Counted from the first letter of the stretch, positions 7,371-18,413 are shown. The stretch is 64,000 nt of DNA from Rhodococcus triatomae BKS 15-14 (GCA_000341795.1 AODO01000074.1:124001-188000); one strand, 5' to 3'. Notes: generated by a model not told the origin, from the sequence alone. A program made the numbers and translations.

Positions 7371-9560
7371 TCACTTTCCAGGTTCAGGATCGCGCGGCAG
7401 ACCGAGGATCCGCTCGCCGATGATGTTCAACTGAACATTCGTCGTACCACCTGCGATCGACATGGACTGCAAACTCAGGAACATTTGCGTTGCCGACTTG
7501 CGCTTCCGGTCACCGAGCAGGGACGCGGTACCCGCCCATTCCATGGCGACCTCCCAGACCTGCTGGATGTGCTCGACGCCGAGGAGCTTGGCGATCGACG
7601 ACTCGGCGCCCGGCTGGGCCCCGCTCAGGGACCGCAGCGTGGTGCGCAGGCCCATCAGTCCACCGGACTGGGCGTCGCACAGCACCTTCCCCAGGACGGT
7701 GAGCTGCTCGTCGTCCAGACCACCGGGGATCGTCCCGGCCAGCGTGAGCAGCGCCTCGCCACCCGATCCGAGCGACGAGTCGTGCGACAGCGACACCCGT
7801 TCGTTCGCGAGGGTGGTGCGGGCGAGCTTCCAGCCGTCGCCGGGCTCGCCGACCAGGCACTCGTCGGGGACGAACACGTCGTCGAAGAACACCTCGTTGA
7901 ACAACGACTCGCCGGTGATCTCGCGCAGCGGGCGGATGTCGAGGCCCTCGGAGTTGCGGACGTCGATGAGGAAGTAGGACAGGCCCTTGTGCTTGGGGAC
8001 GTCGCCGTCGGTACGGGCGAGGCAGATGCCCCAGTGCGCGTCGCGCGCCATCGACGTCCACACCTTCTGGCCGTTGAGCTTCCAGCCGCCGTCGACCTTC
8101 GTCGCCTTGGTGGAGAGCGCGGCGAGGTCGGATCCGGCGCCGGGCTCGGAGAACAGCTGGCACCACACCAGGTCGCCGCGCAGCGACTGCGGGAGATACC
8201 GCTCGACCTGCTCGGTGTTCCCGTGCGCGATGAGGGTCGGAACCACCCAGTTGCCGATGATCATGTCGTGCGGTTCGAGGGCGGCGGCGCGGAGTTCCTC
8301 GGCGATCACCAGCTGGGTGACGGCGTCGGCGCCCTTGCCCCACGGCGCAGGCAGGTGCGGCGACGTGTAGCCCCGCTCGGCGAGGTACGCCGTGCGCGCG
8401 GCACCCTCCAGCTCGGTCGCGGGGGCGAGTTCGGCCCGCACGTCGGCGCGGATCCGTTCGGCCTCCGGCGGCAGCTCCACGCTGAGGACGCGGCGTGCCC
8501 CGTCGAGGGTCAGCTGCGCGACGCGGCGTCTCCAGGAAGCGGTGGACCCGAGCAGGATTCGCAGTGTGTGGGCGCGGCGCATGTACAGGTGCGCGTCGTG
8601 CTCCCAGGTGAACCCGATACCGCCGAGGACCTGGATGCACTCCCGCGTCACCCGGAACGCCGACTCGAGCGCCACCGCACCGGCCACCGCGGCGGCCAGC
8701 GACGCCTCGGCCGCGTCGACGTCCTCGCGCTGGGCACGGGCCGCGTCCCAGGCGGTGACCCGGGCCTGCTCCGACAGGCTCAGCATGCGGGCGACCGTGT
8801 GCTTGACGCCCTGGAACTGGCCGATCACCCGGCCGAACTGCTGACGCACCCGCGCGTAGTCGGCGGCGGTGGTCGTCGCCCAGTCGGCCAGGCCCGACGC
8901 CTCCGCCGCGAACAGGGTCGCGGCGATGTCGAGGACCCGCTGCGCATCGAGGGCGAGGACGTCGCCGTCGGCGAGCGTGACACCGTCCGCGGTGACCTCG
9001 GCGTTGCGGCGCACGACGTCGTGGCTGGGGAGCTCGGTGACGTCGAGACGGTCCCGCGCGACGACGACGAACCGGGTCACGCCCGCGTCGTCGGCGGCGA
9101 GCAGGAAGACGTCGCCGACGTGACCGCCGAGCACGACACCGGAGGTGCCGGTCAGGGTGGCCGTGTCACCGTCGCGGGTGATCGTCAGCCCGCCCGCCTG
9201 CACCGCGACGGCGCCGAACAGGGTGCCGTCGGCGAGGCCGGTCAGCTCGGCGGTGCGGCCTGCCTCGTGGAGGACGGCGGAGACGACGACCGTCGGGAGG
9301 AACGGACCGGGAACCATCGCGCGGCCGAGTTCCTCTGCGACGAGCGCGGTTTCGAGGAGGCCGCAGTCGGCACCGCCGAACTCCTCCGGCAGGTGCAGGC
9401 CGAGCACGCCGAGCTCGGCGAGGGAGGCCCAGTAACCGGGCCGGGTCTCGACCTTCGCCTCGACGGCGTTCCGGATCACGTCGGGGGTGGCGTGTCGGGC
9501 GGCCCAGCCGCGGACGGAGTCGCGGAGTTCGCGGTCCTCGTCGGTCAATCCGATGGTCAT
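7371..9560 (-). CDS. Fused double acyl-CoA dehydrogenase, FadE34-like
   Basis: 729 residues from the ATG at 9560, chosen for the AAGGAA site nine bases ahead and the [13 protein letters not shown] family start. Two acyl-CoA dehydrogenase domains are fused: residues 1 to about 370 ([36 protein letters not shown]) and about 385-729 ([31 protein letters not shown]). This architecture and length match FadE34 of Mycobacterium tuberculosis, which dehydrogenates steroid-CoA side chains that sister enzymes handle as heterotetramers. It therefore probably oxidises a C24-type (bile-acid-like) or similar steroid side chain. The steroid thiolase is 183 bases upstream on the same strand. Confidence 0.85.
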   Translation of the reverse strand: MTIGLTDEDRELRDSVRGWAARHATPDVIRNAVEAKVETRPGYWASLAELGVLGLHLPEEFGGADCGLLETALVAEELGRAMVPGPFLPTVVVSAVLHEAGRTAELTGLADGTLFGAVAVQAGGLTITRDGDTATLTGTSGVVLGGHVGDVFLLAADDAGVTRFVVVARDRLDVTELPSHDVVRRNAEVTADGVTLADGDVLALDAQRVLDIAATLFAAEASGLADWATTTAADYARVRQQFGRVIGQFQGVKHTVARMLSLSEQARVTAWDAARAQREDVDAAEASLAAAVAGAVALESAFRVTRECIQVLGGIGFTWEHDAHLYMRRAHTLRILLGSTASWRRRVAQLTLDGARRVLSVELPPEAERIRADVRAELAPATELEGAARTAYLAERGYTSPHLPAPWGKGADAVTQLVIAEELRAAALEPHDMIIGNWVVPTLIAHGNTEQVERYLPQSLRGDLVWCQLFSEPGAGSDLAALSTKATKVDGGWKLNGQKVWTSMARDAHWGICLARTDGDVPKHKGLSYFLIDVRNSEGLDIRPLREITGESLFNEVFFDDVFVPDECLVGEPGDGWKLARTTLANERVSLSHDSSLGSGGEALLTLAGTIPGGLDDEQLTVLGKVLCDAQSGGLMGLRTTLRSLSGAQPGAESSIAKLLGVEHIQQVWEVAMEWAGTASLLGDRKRKSATQMFLSLQSMSIAGGTTNVQLNIIGERILGLPRDPEPGK

Positions 9561-9604
9561 GTGAGGTTCCTTTACGTGAGAGCCGCCCCACCCGGCCTGC
9601 CCCT

Positions 9605-9626
9605 CCGGCATGAACGGAACCGTTCA
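9605..9626. promoter_or_regulatory. Partial copy of the TGAACGG dyad, upstream of the double dehydrogenase
   Basis: TGAACGG-AA-CCGTTCA (9611-9626) is an inverted repeat with a two-base spacer. The 22 bases 9605-9626 are identical to 9705-9726. A looser dyad, TGAAC-GGTTC-GTTCA, lies at 9642-9656. All are 45-150 bases ahead of the dehydrogenase start, so they are operator candidates for a TetR-type regulator. Confidence 0.5.
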
Positions 9627-9704
9627 GTCGAGTGGACCGAGTGAACGGTTCGTTCATTCGATACGAGGTGAAGCCCGCGGCGTGCGGTGGAGACGAGTCG
9701 TCGT

Positions 9705-9732
9705 CCGGCATGAACGGAACCGTTCATGCCGG
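9705..9732. promoter_or_regulatory. 13-bp-arm inverted repeat, full TGAACGG dyad
   Basis: Arms 9705-9717 and 9720-9732 are perfect complements around AA. It begins 12 bases after the thiolase stop on the minus strand, so it may act as a terminator for the thiolase, as an operator for the dehydrogenase, or both. The exact 22-base repeat at 9605 argues for a protein-binding role. Confidence 0.5.
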
Positions 9733-9743
9733 GGGGCGGGCGG

Positions 9744-11613
<1,870 letters not shown>

Positions 11614-11691
11614 GTCGGTCCCCCACTTCGTTCACACGGTCACATCGAGCGTAGATCCTGTCACCCGCACCGGTCGCCCAGGGCGATGTTC

Positions 11692-11706
11692 CGCTCAGTG
11701 GGAGCG
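11692..11706. promoter_or_regulatory. CGCTC-AGTGG-GAGCG dyad ahead of kstD
   Basis: A 15-base dyad 63 bases before the kstD start at 11769. The identical 15 bases occur at 51681-51695, inside the 3' end of the second kstD gene. Function unknown; a promoter element is only a suggestion. Confidence 0.3.
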
Positions 11707-11768
11707 CATCTGCCTTCCCCCCACGGCCTGCGATTGCCTGTCAGCACATTCGATGCGATGGAGGGCAC

Positions 11769-13295
11769 ATGACGGAGTGGACTGACGTATACGACGTGGT
11801 CGTGGTGGGATCGGGCGGTGGCGCACTGACCGGCGCCTACACCGCGGCCTCGCACGGCCTGCGGACGGCGGTGCTGGAGAAGACCGGCCTGTTCGGTGGC
11901 ACCTCCTCGTACTCGGGTGCCTCCATCTGGCTGCCCGGAACGCAGGTGCAGGAACGGGCCGGGCTGCCGGACTCCACCGAACTCGCTCGCACCTATCTGC
12001 GCGCGCTGCTCGGCGACGCCGAAGCGGAACGCCAGGACGCCTACGTGGACACCACGCCTGCACTCGTCGAGTTCCTCGAGCAGAACCCGAACCTCGAGTT
12101 CGAGTTCCGGTCGTTCCCCGACTACTACAAGGCCGAGGGGCGCCTCGACACCGGTCGCTCGATCAATCCTCTCGACCTCGACCCCGCGGACATCGGTGAA
12201 CTCGCCGATCTGGTCCGACCCGAGCTGGACCAGGACCGTCGCGGCAAGGGGCACGCCCCCGGCGCGCTGATCGGTGGCCGGGCCCTGATCGGGCGGCTGC
12301 TCGCCGCCGTCGCCGGCACCGGCAACGCCGACCTGCGTCCGAACACCGCGGTGACCGATCTCGTCGTCGAGGACGGGCGGGTCGTCGGTGTCGTGGCCAC
12401 CCACGACGGAAACACCGTCCGGATCAAGGCCACGCGGGGCGTCCTGATGGCCGCAGGCGGCATCGAGGCCAACGACGCCGCGCGCTCCGAGCACGGCACC
12501 CCCGGTCGCGCGGACTGGTCGATGGGTCCGATCGGCGCCAACACCGGTGACGCCATCGCGGCAGGTGTCGCGGCAGGCGGCGCCACCGCGCTCCTCGACC
12601 AGGCGTGGTTCTGCCCGGGTGTCGCGCAGCCGGACGGGACGGCCGCCTTCCTCGTCGGCATCCGGGGCGGAATCGTCGTCGACGCCGCGGGTGAGCGTTT
12701 CCTCAACGAGTCGCTGCCGTACGACCAGTTCGGCCGGGCCATGCACGCCCACGACGAGTCCGACTCCGGCGCGTGGATGATCTTCGATTCCCGTGAGGGC
12801 GGCGGACTTCCGGGTATCAGCATCCCGAACACCGCACCGGCCGACCACCTCGCCGCGGGCACCTGGCTGCAGGCCGACACCATCGAGGAGCTCGCCGCGG
12901 CGGCGGGACTGCCCGCGGACGGACTCCGCGCGAGCGTCGAATCCTTCAACGGGTTCGCGAAGACCGGTGTGGACGAGGCGTTCCACCGCGGTGAGGATCC
13001 CTACGACGCCTTCTTCTGCCCGCCGAACGGTGGCCCGAACAGCGCGCTCACCGCGATCGAGAACGGGCCGTTCTTCGCGGCCCGGATCGTGCTGTCCGAC
13101 CTCGGCTGCAAGGGCGGCCTGGTGACCGATGTGGACGGCCGGGTGCTGCGCGCGGACGGTTCCACGATCGACGGACTGTATGCAGCGGGCAACACCTCCG
13201 CATCGCTGAGCGGTCGGTTCTACCCCGGTCCGGGCGTGCCCCTCGGCACCGCCATGACGTTCTCCTACCGCGCCGCCCTGCACATGGCGGACTGA
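11769..13295 (+). CDS. kstD: 3-ketosteroid delta1-dehydrogenase (KstD1 type)
   Basis: 508 residues, close to the 510 of Rhodococcus KstD1. FAD motif VVVGSGGGALTGAY at residues 11-24. Catalytic features of KstD1 are all visible: a Tyr in DYYKAEG near 119, SLPYDQFGRA near 318, and the C-terminal YPGPGVPLGTAM with the Tyr and Gly that bind the 3-keto group. It inserts the 1,2 double bond in ring A of 3-ketosteroids, which with 9-alpha-hydroxylation opens ring B. It is divergent from the KstR-like regulator and ends at a strong hairpin shared with the homogentisate operon. Confidence 0.92.
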   Translation: MTEWTDVYDVVVVGSGGGALTGAYTAASHGLRTAVLEKTGLFGGTSSYSGASIWLPGTQVQERAGLPDSTELARTYLRALLGDAEAERQDAYVDTTPALVEFLEQNPNLEFEFRSFPDYYKAEGRLDTGRSINPLDLDPADIGELADLVRPELDQDRRGKGHAPGALIGGRALIGRLLAAVAGTGNADLRPNTAVTDLVVEDGRVVGVVATHDGNTVRIKATRGVLMAAGGIEANDAARSEHGTPGRADWSMGPIGANTGDAIAAGVAAGGATALLDQAWFCPGVAQPDGTAAFLVGIRGGIVVDAAGERFLNESLPYDQFGRAMHAHDESDSGAWMIFDSREGGGLPGISIPNTAPADHLAAGTWLQADTIEELAAAAGLPADGLRASVESFNGFAKTGVDEAFHRGEDPYDAFFCPPNGGPNSALTAIENGPFFAARIVLSDLGCKGGLVTDVDGRVLRADGSTIDGLYAAGNTSASLSGRFYPGPGVPLGTAMTFSYRAALHMAD

Positions 13296-13307
13296 CACCC
13301 GATCCGA

Positions 13308-13348
13308 AACGGCCCCCGTTCGACCGTGTCGGTCGAACGGGGGCCGTT
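13308..13348. terminator. Bidirectional terminator, 18-bp perfect arms
   Basis: Arms 13308-13325 and 13331-13348, loop GTGTC, then CTTTGTG on the plus side. It lies between the convergent ends of kstD (13295) and fahA (13385). Confidence 0.9.
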
Positions 13349-13384
13349 CTTTGTGCCCGCGGTCGGATCCGCGACCGCGGCAGC

Positions 13385-14560
13385 TCAGTCGGCGGGCAGG
13401 ATGCGGGCGCGCACCTCACCGAAGCCGATGCGTCCGCCGTTCACGCCGGGCGCGGTCGCGGAGATCGACACCTCGTCGCCGTCCTGCAGGAAGGTGCGCT
13501 CCTCACCGGCGACCGTGACGGGCTCGGCCCCGCCCCAGGTCAATTCGATGAACGCACCGCGCTGGTTCTTCTCCGGACCCGAGATGGTGCCGGAGCCGAA
13601 CAGGTCGCCCGTGGAGGCGGCAGCCCCGTTGACGGTCGTGTGGGCGAGCATCTGCGCCGGCGACCAGTACATCTGGGCGTAGGGCGGGCGGGTGACGATC
13701 TCGCCGTTCCATTCGACAGCGAGATCGATGTCCAGACCCCACTTCTCGTCACCCTGCAGGTAGGGGAGCGGCGTCGGATCCTGCACCGGGGTGTCGATCC
13801 GGGCGGCCTCCAGCGCGAGCAGCGGAACCACCCACGGGGAGATGGACGTCGCGAAGCTCTTGCCGAGGTTCGGTCCGAGCGGCACGTACTCCCAAGCCTG
13901 GATGTCGCGGGCCGACCAGTCGTTGAGGATCACCGCACCGAAGCAGTGTTCCGCGAACCGGTCCGGGGTGATCGACGAACCCATCGGGGAACCGACACCG
14001 ACGATGAAGCCCATCTCGGCCTCGATGTCGAGGCGCACCGACGGGCCGAAGACCGGCGCCTCGTCGTTCGGGCCCTTGCGCTGGCCCCGGGGACGGACGA
14101 TGTCGACGCCGGAGGCCACGACGGTGGACGAGCGGCCGTGGTAGCCGACCGGCAGGTGCTTCCAGTTCGGCATCAGCGGATCGGGGTTCTGCGGGCGGAA
14201 GAGCCGGCCGAGGTTGGAGGCGTGGTTCTCGGACGCGTAGAAGTCGACGTAGTCGGCGACGGCGATCGGCAGGTGCATCGTCACGTCCTCGACCGCGTGC
14301 ACCGCGTCGTCCGCGATGTCTCCGGCGACCAGTGCCGTGATCCGTGCCCGGACATCGATCCAGCGATCACGGCCCTGCGCCATGAACGCGTTGAGAGTCG
14401 GCTGCGCGAACACGTCGTCGCCGAGGGCCGCGGCGAGGTCGACCACGTGGTCACCGACGCGTACACCGATCCGCGGATCTGTTCCGGCAGTGGAGAAGAC
14501 GCCGTACGGCAGGTTGTCGACACCGAACAGGGAGTCGTCGGGGATCGAGATGGCGGTCAT
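13385..14560 (-). CDS. fahA: Fumarylacetoacetase
   Basis: 391 residues. Family motifs in order: DFYASENHASNLGRLFRP near 108, LPVGYHGRSSTVV near 138, and LNDWSARDIQAWEYVPLG near 215, which carry the metal-binding Asp/Glu and catalytic His of fumarylacetoacetate hydrolase. It cleaves fumarylacetoacetate to fumarate and acetoacetate, the last step of tyrosine/homogentisate breakdown. Its ATG overlaps the stop of the upstream unknown gene by four bases, so it is third in a coupled operon with hmgA. Confidence 0.93.
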   Translation of the reverse strand: MTAISIPDDSLFGVDNLPYGVFSTAGTDPRIGVRVGDHVVDLAAALGDDVFAQPTLNAFMAQGRDRWIDVRARITALVAGDIADDAVHAVEDVTMHLPIAVADYVDFYASENHASNLGRLFRPQNPDPLMPNWKHLPVGYHGRSSTVVASGVDIVRPRGQRKGPNDEAPVFGPSVRLDIEAEMGFIVGVGSPMGSSITPDRFAEHCFGAVILNDWSARDIQAWEYVPLGPNLGKSFATSISPWVVPLLALEAARIDTPVQDPTPLPYLQGDEKWGLDIDLAVEWNGEIVTRPPYAQMYWSPAQMLAHTTVNGAAASTGDLFGSGTISGPEKNQRGAFIELTWGGAEPVTVAGEERTFLQDGDEVSISATAPGVNGGRIGFGEVRARILPAD

Positions 14561-15441
14561 GCGTGGGTTCCTTCGTCGACTGCGGAAGATTCGAGGTCCG
14601 GCACGAGGCCGAGGGCGGTCAGATCCGTGAGCGGGTCACCGATGCTGCAGGTGCCGTACGACCGGAAGCGGTCGCGCAGCGCGGCGACGGCTTCGGCCGG
14701 GAGCGCGCCCAGGGTGTCGGCCAGACGGGCGCCGTCCCGGTCCGCGAGCGCCGCGGCAACGGCATCGGTGCCCGCGCCCGTCCCCGCGAGATGGGTGGCC
14801 AGCATCAGATTCAGGAACCCGTGCTGCTCGAATCCGGTCTCGGGGTCGGTGTTCCGCACCGCGTGGTGCAGTCCGGCGGTCGCCTTGAACGGGACGTTGC
14901 GCGACACGGCGATCTCGATCGCGGCGGCCAGCTCGGCCTCGTCCGGATAGGCGTCGGCGACGACGCCGCCGGTGCGGAACTTCGCCCGGTACCCGGCGGC
15001 GGGCAGCGCGGCGAGGATGTCGGACCGCCGGCCGTCGCGCGGAACCTCGACGTAGATGTCCACTCCCGGTGCGGCGGAGGAGATCTCCCGCAGCGCCGCG
15101 AACAGGTCCGGGACGGACTGGTCGATCGGCACCGCAATCTCCAATGCCACCAGGCGCACGCCGTCGATGGCACGCACCTTCTCGAGAGCCTGCGGCACGG
15201 AGTCGGTGCCGCCGGGCACCGTCAGGCTCAACGGCAGCGTTCGGTCGCCGCGGTCGGCCAGCACGGGCGGCAGCTCGGCGAGCCGCGTCTCGGGAAAGAC
15301 GAACGGCCCGACCAGGTCGGCGTGCTCGCTGTCCTCGTGCGCGAAGTGTGCGGGAACCGCGGATTCGAGGGCCGCGTTACCCGGAGGGAACAGCGCGGCG
15401 TCGTCGCAGAGCCCGGTCAGGAGCGGGGAGATCGCGCTCAT
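14557..15441 (-). CDS. Uncharacterised protein coupled between hmgA and fahA
   Basis: 294 residues from the ATG at 15441. The ATG overlaps the hmgA stop and its own stop overlaps the fahA start, four bases each, so it is translated together with both. I recognise no named family. Visible features: CDDAALFPPGNA near the N-terminus, alternating beta and alpha segments reminiscent of a TIM barrel, GYRAKFRTGGVVAD and VPFKATAGLHHAVR in the middle, and a C-terminal SYGTCSIGDPLTDL. Position suggests a role in the homogentisate pathway. Maleylacetoacetate isomerase is the step without a visible gene here, but this protein has no glutathione-transferase or DinB look. Function is open. Confidence 0.75.
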   Translation of the reverse strand: MSAISPLLTGLCDDAALFPPGNAALESAVPAHFAHEDSEHADLVGPFVFPETRLAELPPVLADRGDRTLPLSLTVPGGTDSVPQALEKVRAIDGVRLVALEIAVPIDQSVPDLFAALREISSAAPGVDIYVEVPRDGRRSDILAALPAAGYRAKFRTGGVVADAYPDEAELAAAIEIAVSRNVPFKATAGLHHAVRNTDPETGFEQHGFLNLMLATHLAGTGAGTDAVAAALADRDGARLADTLGALPAEAVAALRDRFRSYGTCSIGDPLTDLTALGLVPDLESSAVDEGTHA

Positions 15442-16649
15442 TTCGCTCCCTCCGACGCCGGGCCGCGCCCCGCCCACGACCAGGCGTACGCCTGGTCCTC
15501 GCAGGCCAGCGCACCTTCGCCGAGTTCGAGCGGACGGAAGGTGTCCACCATGACGGCGAGCTCGTCGAAGAACTCGGCACCGATGCTGCGCTCGTACGCC
15601 CCGGGCTGCGGTCCGTGGGCGTGGCCACCGGGATGGATGGAGATCGACCCCTGGCCGATGCCGGACCCCTTGCGCGCCTCGTAGTCACCGCCGACGTAGA
15701 ACATGATTTCGTCGGAGTCCACGTTCGAGTGGTAGTAGGGCACCGGAATCGACAGCGGGTGGTAGTCGACCTTGCGGGGCACGAAGTTGCAGATGACGAA
15801 GTTGTTGCCCTCGAACGCCTGGTGCGCCGGCGGCGGCTGGTGCACGCGGCCGGTGATCGGTTCGTAGTCGGAGATGTTGAAGGTGTACGGGTACAGGCAG
15901 CCGTCCCAGCCGACGACGTCGAACGGATGCGTCGGGTACACCATCCGGGTGCCGACGATGCCGCGCGACGTGCGGTGCTTGACCAGCACCTCGACGTCGG
16001 TGCCCTCCGCGATCAGCGGCTCGGCGGGCCCGTGCAGGTCACGCTCGCAGTAGGGTGCGTGTTCGAGCAGCTGGCCGAACCGGGACAGGTACCGCTTCGG
16101 CGGGACGATGTGACTGTTGGCCTCGATCGCATACGCGCGCAACGGTTCCGAGCCCTGCGGCACCCAACGGTGGGTGGTGGACATCGGCAGCAGGACGTAG
16201 TCGCCCTGGCGGGCGTGGAGCGCGCCGAAGACCGTCTCGACGACGGCCTCGCCGGACTCGACGTACACCATCTCGTCGCCGATCGCGTTGCGGTACAGCG
16301 GCGACTCCTTCGCTGCGACCACGTACGAGATGCGGACGTCGGCGTTGCCGAGGATCAGCCGTCGGCCGGTGACGACGTCGGTCTCGGCCCAGGTCTGCTC
16401 GGGGAACAGCTCGTGGAGCTTGAGGTGCCGCGGCTTGAGCGGGTGGTTCGGGGTGGTGGACTGGTCGCGAAGCTCCCACACGGTCGAGTCCACGATCGCG
16501 GACGGGATCTCGCGGTGGTAGAGCAGCGAGGAATCGGAGGAGAAGCCCTCCTCACCCATCAGTTCCTCGAAGTACAGCCGCCCGTCCTCGTCGCGGTGCT
16601 GGGTGTGCCGCTTCGGCGGGACATTGCCGAGTTGTCGGTAGAACGCCAT
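15438..16649 (-). CDS. hmgA: Homogentisate 1,2-dioxygenase
   Basis: 403 residues, somewhat shorter than the roughly 440 of other bacterial enzymes. The C-terminal cupin holds the iron ligands: YYHSNVDSDEIMFYVGG (His307 with Glu314 or Asp313) and HPGGHAHGPQPG (His343/His345). It opens the ring of homogentisate to maleylacetoacetate with Fe(II) and O2. First gene of the operon with the unknown gene and fahA. A putative MarR site lies about 125-145 bases upstream of its start. Confidence 0.93.
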   Translation of the reverse strand: MAFYRQLGNVPPKRHTQHRDEDGRLYFEELMGEEGFSSDSSLLYHREIPSAIVDSTVWELRDQSTTPNHPLKPRHLKLHELFPEQTWAETDVVTGRRLILGNADVRISYVVAAKESPLYRNAIGDEMVYVESGEAVVETVFGALHARQGDYVLLPMSTTHRWVPQGSEPLRAYAIEANSHIVPPKRYLSRFGQLLEHAPYCERDLHGPAEPLIAEGTDVEVLVKHRTSRGIVGTRMVYPTHPFDVVGWDGCLYPYTFNISDYEPITGRVHQPPPAHQAFEGNNFVICNFVPRKVDYHPLSIPVPYYHSNVDSDEIMFYVGGDYEARKGSGIGQGSISIHPGGHAHGPQPGAYERSIGAEFFDELAVMVDTFRPLELGEGALACEDQAYAWSWAGRGPASEGAK

Positions 16650-16773
16650 GACCGGCCTCCTCGTTGAGTTCTCCCGGTGTCACGCTCGCGTATCCACTGT
16701 GGCGGTCACCGGCCTGCCTTGTCGACGTCCCGCGGAGCAGCTCGCAGTCTCGGCTGCGGCTCACGAGAGGACG

Positions 16774-16793
16774 TTAGTAAACACATTAACTAT
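16774..16793. promoter_or_regulatory. Probable MarR operator upstream of hmgA
   Basis: A 20-base AT-rich imperfect dyad beginning TTAGTA and ending TAACTAT, in an otherwise GC-rich region. It aligns without gaps to 17514-17533 ahead of the marR gene, with 13 of 20 positions identical. Paired sites at hmgA and at the regulator itself fit autoregulation. The rest of 16650-16882 shows no gene. Confidence 0.55.
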
Positions 16794-16882
16794 TTTCTGG
16801 GCGAGAAGGCAACCGTCGACCACCGGTTCACCCGCTCGTACCGCTCGCCCAGCACGTCGGGCGCGTGCCGCGGCGAGGCTGG

Positions 16883-17449
16883 TCAGTTCCGGCCGCGGAC
16901 GTCGAACTGACTGCGGTTGGTGATCAGTTTGTCGAGCAACATGACCAGCACGTGCTGCTCGGCCTCGGTGAGCACGCTCGCCCACGCGTACTCGCGTTCG
17001 TTGTGTTCACGGTAGGTGGCGGCCATCTCGCCGCGGCCGCGATCGGTCAGCGACAGCTGCACCGAGCGCCCGTCGCGCTCGTCCGGTGTCCGCTCCAGCA
17101 ATCCAGCTGCGACCAGGGACTTCGTCAGGTTCGAGACGGCGGCTCGGCTCATTCCGGTGAGTTCGGCGGCGGTCTTGGACTCGACAGGACCCGCCAGCCA
17201 CGTCACGAAGAGCAGCCGGAACGCCGACCACGACAGACCGCGTGGCCGGTGCACCGAGGACTCGAGGTCGTAGGTCACCACGTTCGCGGCCCGGTTCAGG
17301 GTGAGCAGCACCTGCGTGGCGAGCTGATGTGACGACCCGTACTCGGTGCTCAGACGTCGATTCGCCAGCTCGATGAACGACCAGAAGTCCAGCGGGCCGG
17401 GTTCCGGTTCCGATCCGTCGCGCATCGTCCGCGCACCCTGCCCTGTCAT
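16883..17449 (-). CDS. MarR-family regulator of the homogentisate genes
   Basis: 188 residues. Winged-helix motif SKTAAELTGMSRAAVSNLTKSL followed by the wing (ERTPDERDGRSVQLSLT) around residues 92-135; the first part is read as AELTGMSRAAVSNLTKSL. MarR repressors respond to aromatic acids. Its end is 234 bases upstream of hmgA on the same strand, and matching AT-rich dyads lie ahead of hmgA and of itself. Control of the homogentisate operon is the likely role. A second in-frame ATG at 17425 is possible. Confidence 0.8.
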   Translation of the reverse strand: MTGQGARTMRDGSEPEPGPLDFWSFIELANRRLSTEYGSSHQLATQVLLTLNRAANVVTYDLESSVHRPRGLSWSAFRLLFVTWLAGPVESKTAAELTGMSRAAVSNLTKSLVAAGLLERTPDERDGRSVQLSLTDRGRGEMAATYREHNEREYAWASVLTEAEQHVLVMLLDKLITNRSQFDVRGRN

Positions 17450-17513
17450 GCCGCAACCCTATCCCGACGGTCCCCCCACGCCGGTGGGCCAAAGCCCACG
17501 GCACGAACGGAAA

Positions 17514-17533
17514 TTAATACATCAATTGACTAT
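17514..17533. promoter_or_regulatory. Probable MarR operator upstream of marR
   Basis: TTAATACATCAATTGACTAT, 65-84 bases ahead of the marR start and about 130 ahead of the divergent iclR gene; partner of 16774-16793. No other feature is seen in 17450-17662. Confidence 0.55.
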
Positions 17534-17662
17534 ATCCGTCGAGGGCAAGGCTGCGCCCGAGCCGACCGCACGTCGCTGCTCTCCGTCCGTGGCGGCAAGT
17601 AAGGTCGATGCTCGGCGCGATCCACCGCCGAAAAACCGACGAGACCGCGCGAGGAACCTTCG

Positions 17663-18340
17663 ATGAGCACCCTGCAGACACTCGACCGTGGCCTTCGGGC
17701 GCTCGACGTCGTCGCACGCTCCTCGGACGGCGTCACGGTCGCGGACCTGTCCCGCGAACTCGAGGTCCACCGCGCGATCTGCTATCGGATCGTCGCCACT
17801 CTCGAGGCGCACGCACTGGTGGCCCGCACGGAGGACGGTCGCATCCGCCTCGGAGTCGCGATTCCGGTGCTCGCATCACGTTTCGAACCCCAACTGGCCC
17901 GCGACGTGCAACCACTGCTGCAGGAGCTGGCCGACACGACCGGCGCCACCGCCTTCGTCTCGGCCGCCCAGGGCAGCAGCTGTGTCGTCGTCATGGTCGC
18001 CGAACCGGAGGGCGCGCTGCTGCGGGTCGGATACCGGGTGGGCAGCCGCCATCCGCTCGACACCGGAGCCGCGGGGATCGCGATCCTGGCCCTGCGACCG
18101 GAACAGCCCGGCGACCCCGAGTCGGTGCGCGTGGCACGCCGCGACGGTTACAGCCTCACCCGGGGACAGCTCGAACACGGAGCGGTCGGGATCGCCACCG
18201 GCGTCGCCCTCCCCGACACCCTGGCCGCCGGCCTGGAGCGCAGCGTCGGCGTCGTCGCGATCGACGGCCTCGACACCGAGCGCGCGGCCGACGCGGTGAT
18301 GCGTGCCGCCCGCGCCGTCGAAGGTCTCGTCACCACCTGA
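17663..18340 (+). CDS. IclR-family regulator
   Basis: 225 residues. GAGGAA sits nine bases before the ATG. The N-terminal winged helix (GVTVADLSRELEVHRAICYR, about residues 23-42) and an IclR ligand domain are present, the latter ending early: the protein is about 25 residues shorter than typical. It reads towards the P450RhF-like gene, 202 bases ahead, and is divergent from marR. Control of the P450 and transporter genes by an aromatic or terpenoid ligand is inferred from position only. Confidence 0.8.
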   Translation: MSTLQTLDRGLRALDVVARSSDGVTVADLSRELEVHRAICYRIVATLEAHALVARTEDGRIRLGVAIPVLASRFEPQLARDVQPLLQELADTTGATAFVSAAQGSSCVVVMVAEPEGALLRVGYRVGSRHPLDTGAAGIAILALRPEQPGDPESVRVARRDGYSLTRGQLEHGAVGIATGVALPDTLAAGLERSVGVVAIDGLDTERAADAVMRAARAVEGLVTT

Positions 18341-18364
18341 GTCGGCCGGCACCGGCCCACCCTT

Positions 18365-18413
18365 CCCGAATGACCCATTCGGTCGACCGAACCGACCGAA
18401 TGGGCCATTCGGG
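18365..18413. terminator. 21-bp-arm hairpin with self-complementary arms
   Basis: Arms 18365-18385 and 18393-18413 pair with one A-C mismatch around a seven-base loop. Each arm contains its own palindrome (CCGAATG-N3-CATTCGG). It begins 24 bases after the iclR stop. No T-run follows. The remaining gap to 18543 holds an AT-rich promoter-like stretch with GTTA-TTAG-TAAC at 18507-18518. Confidence 0.7.

Noticed and set aside
4073-7423. A 1,116-codon open frame on the plus strand
   Set aside because: It runs antisense to the SDR, thioesterase, MaoC and thiolase genes, all of which have clear family motifs. Long antisense frames are a by-product of high GC at third codon positions. The translation shows no domain.
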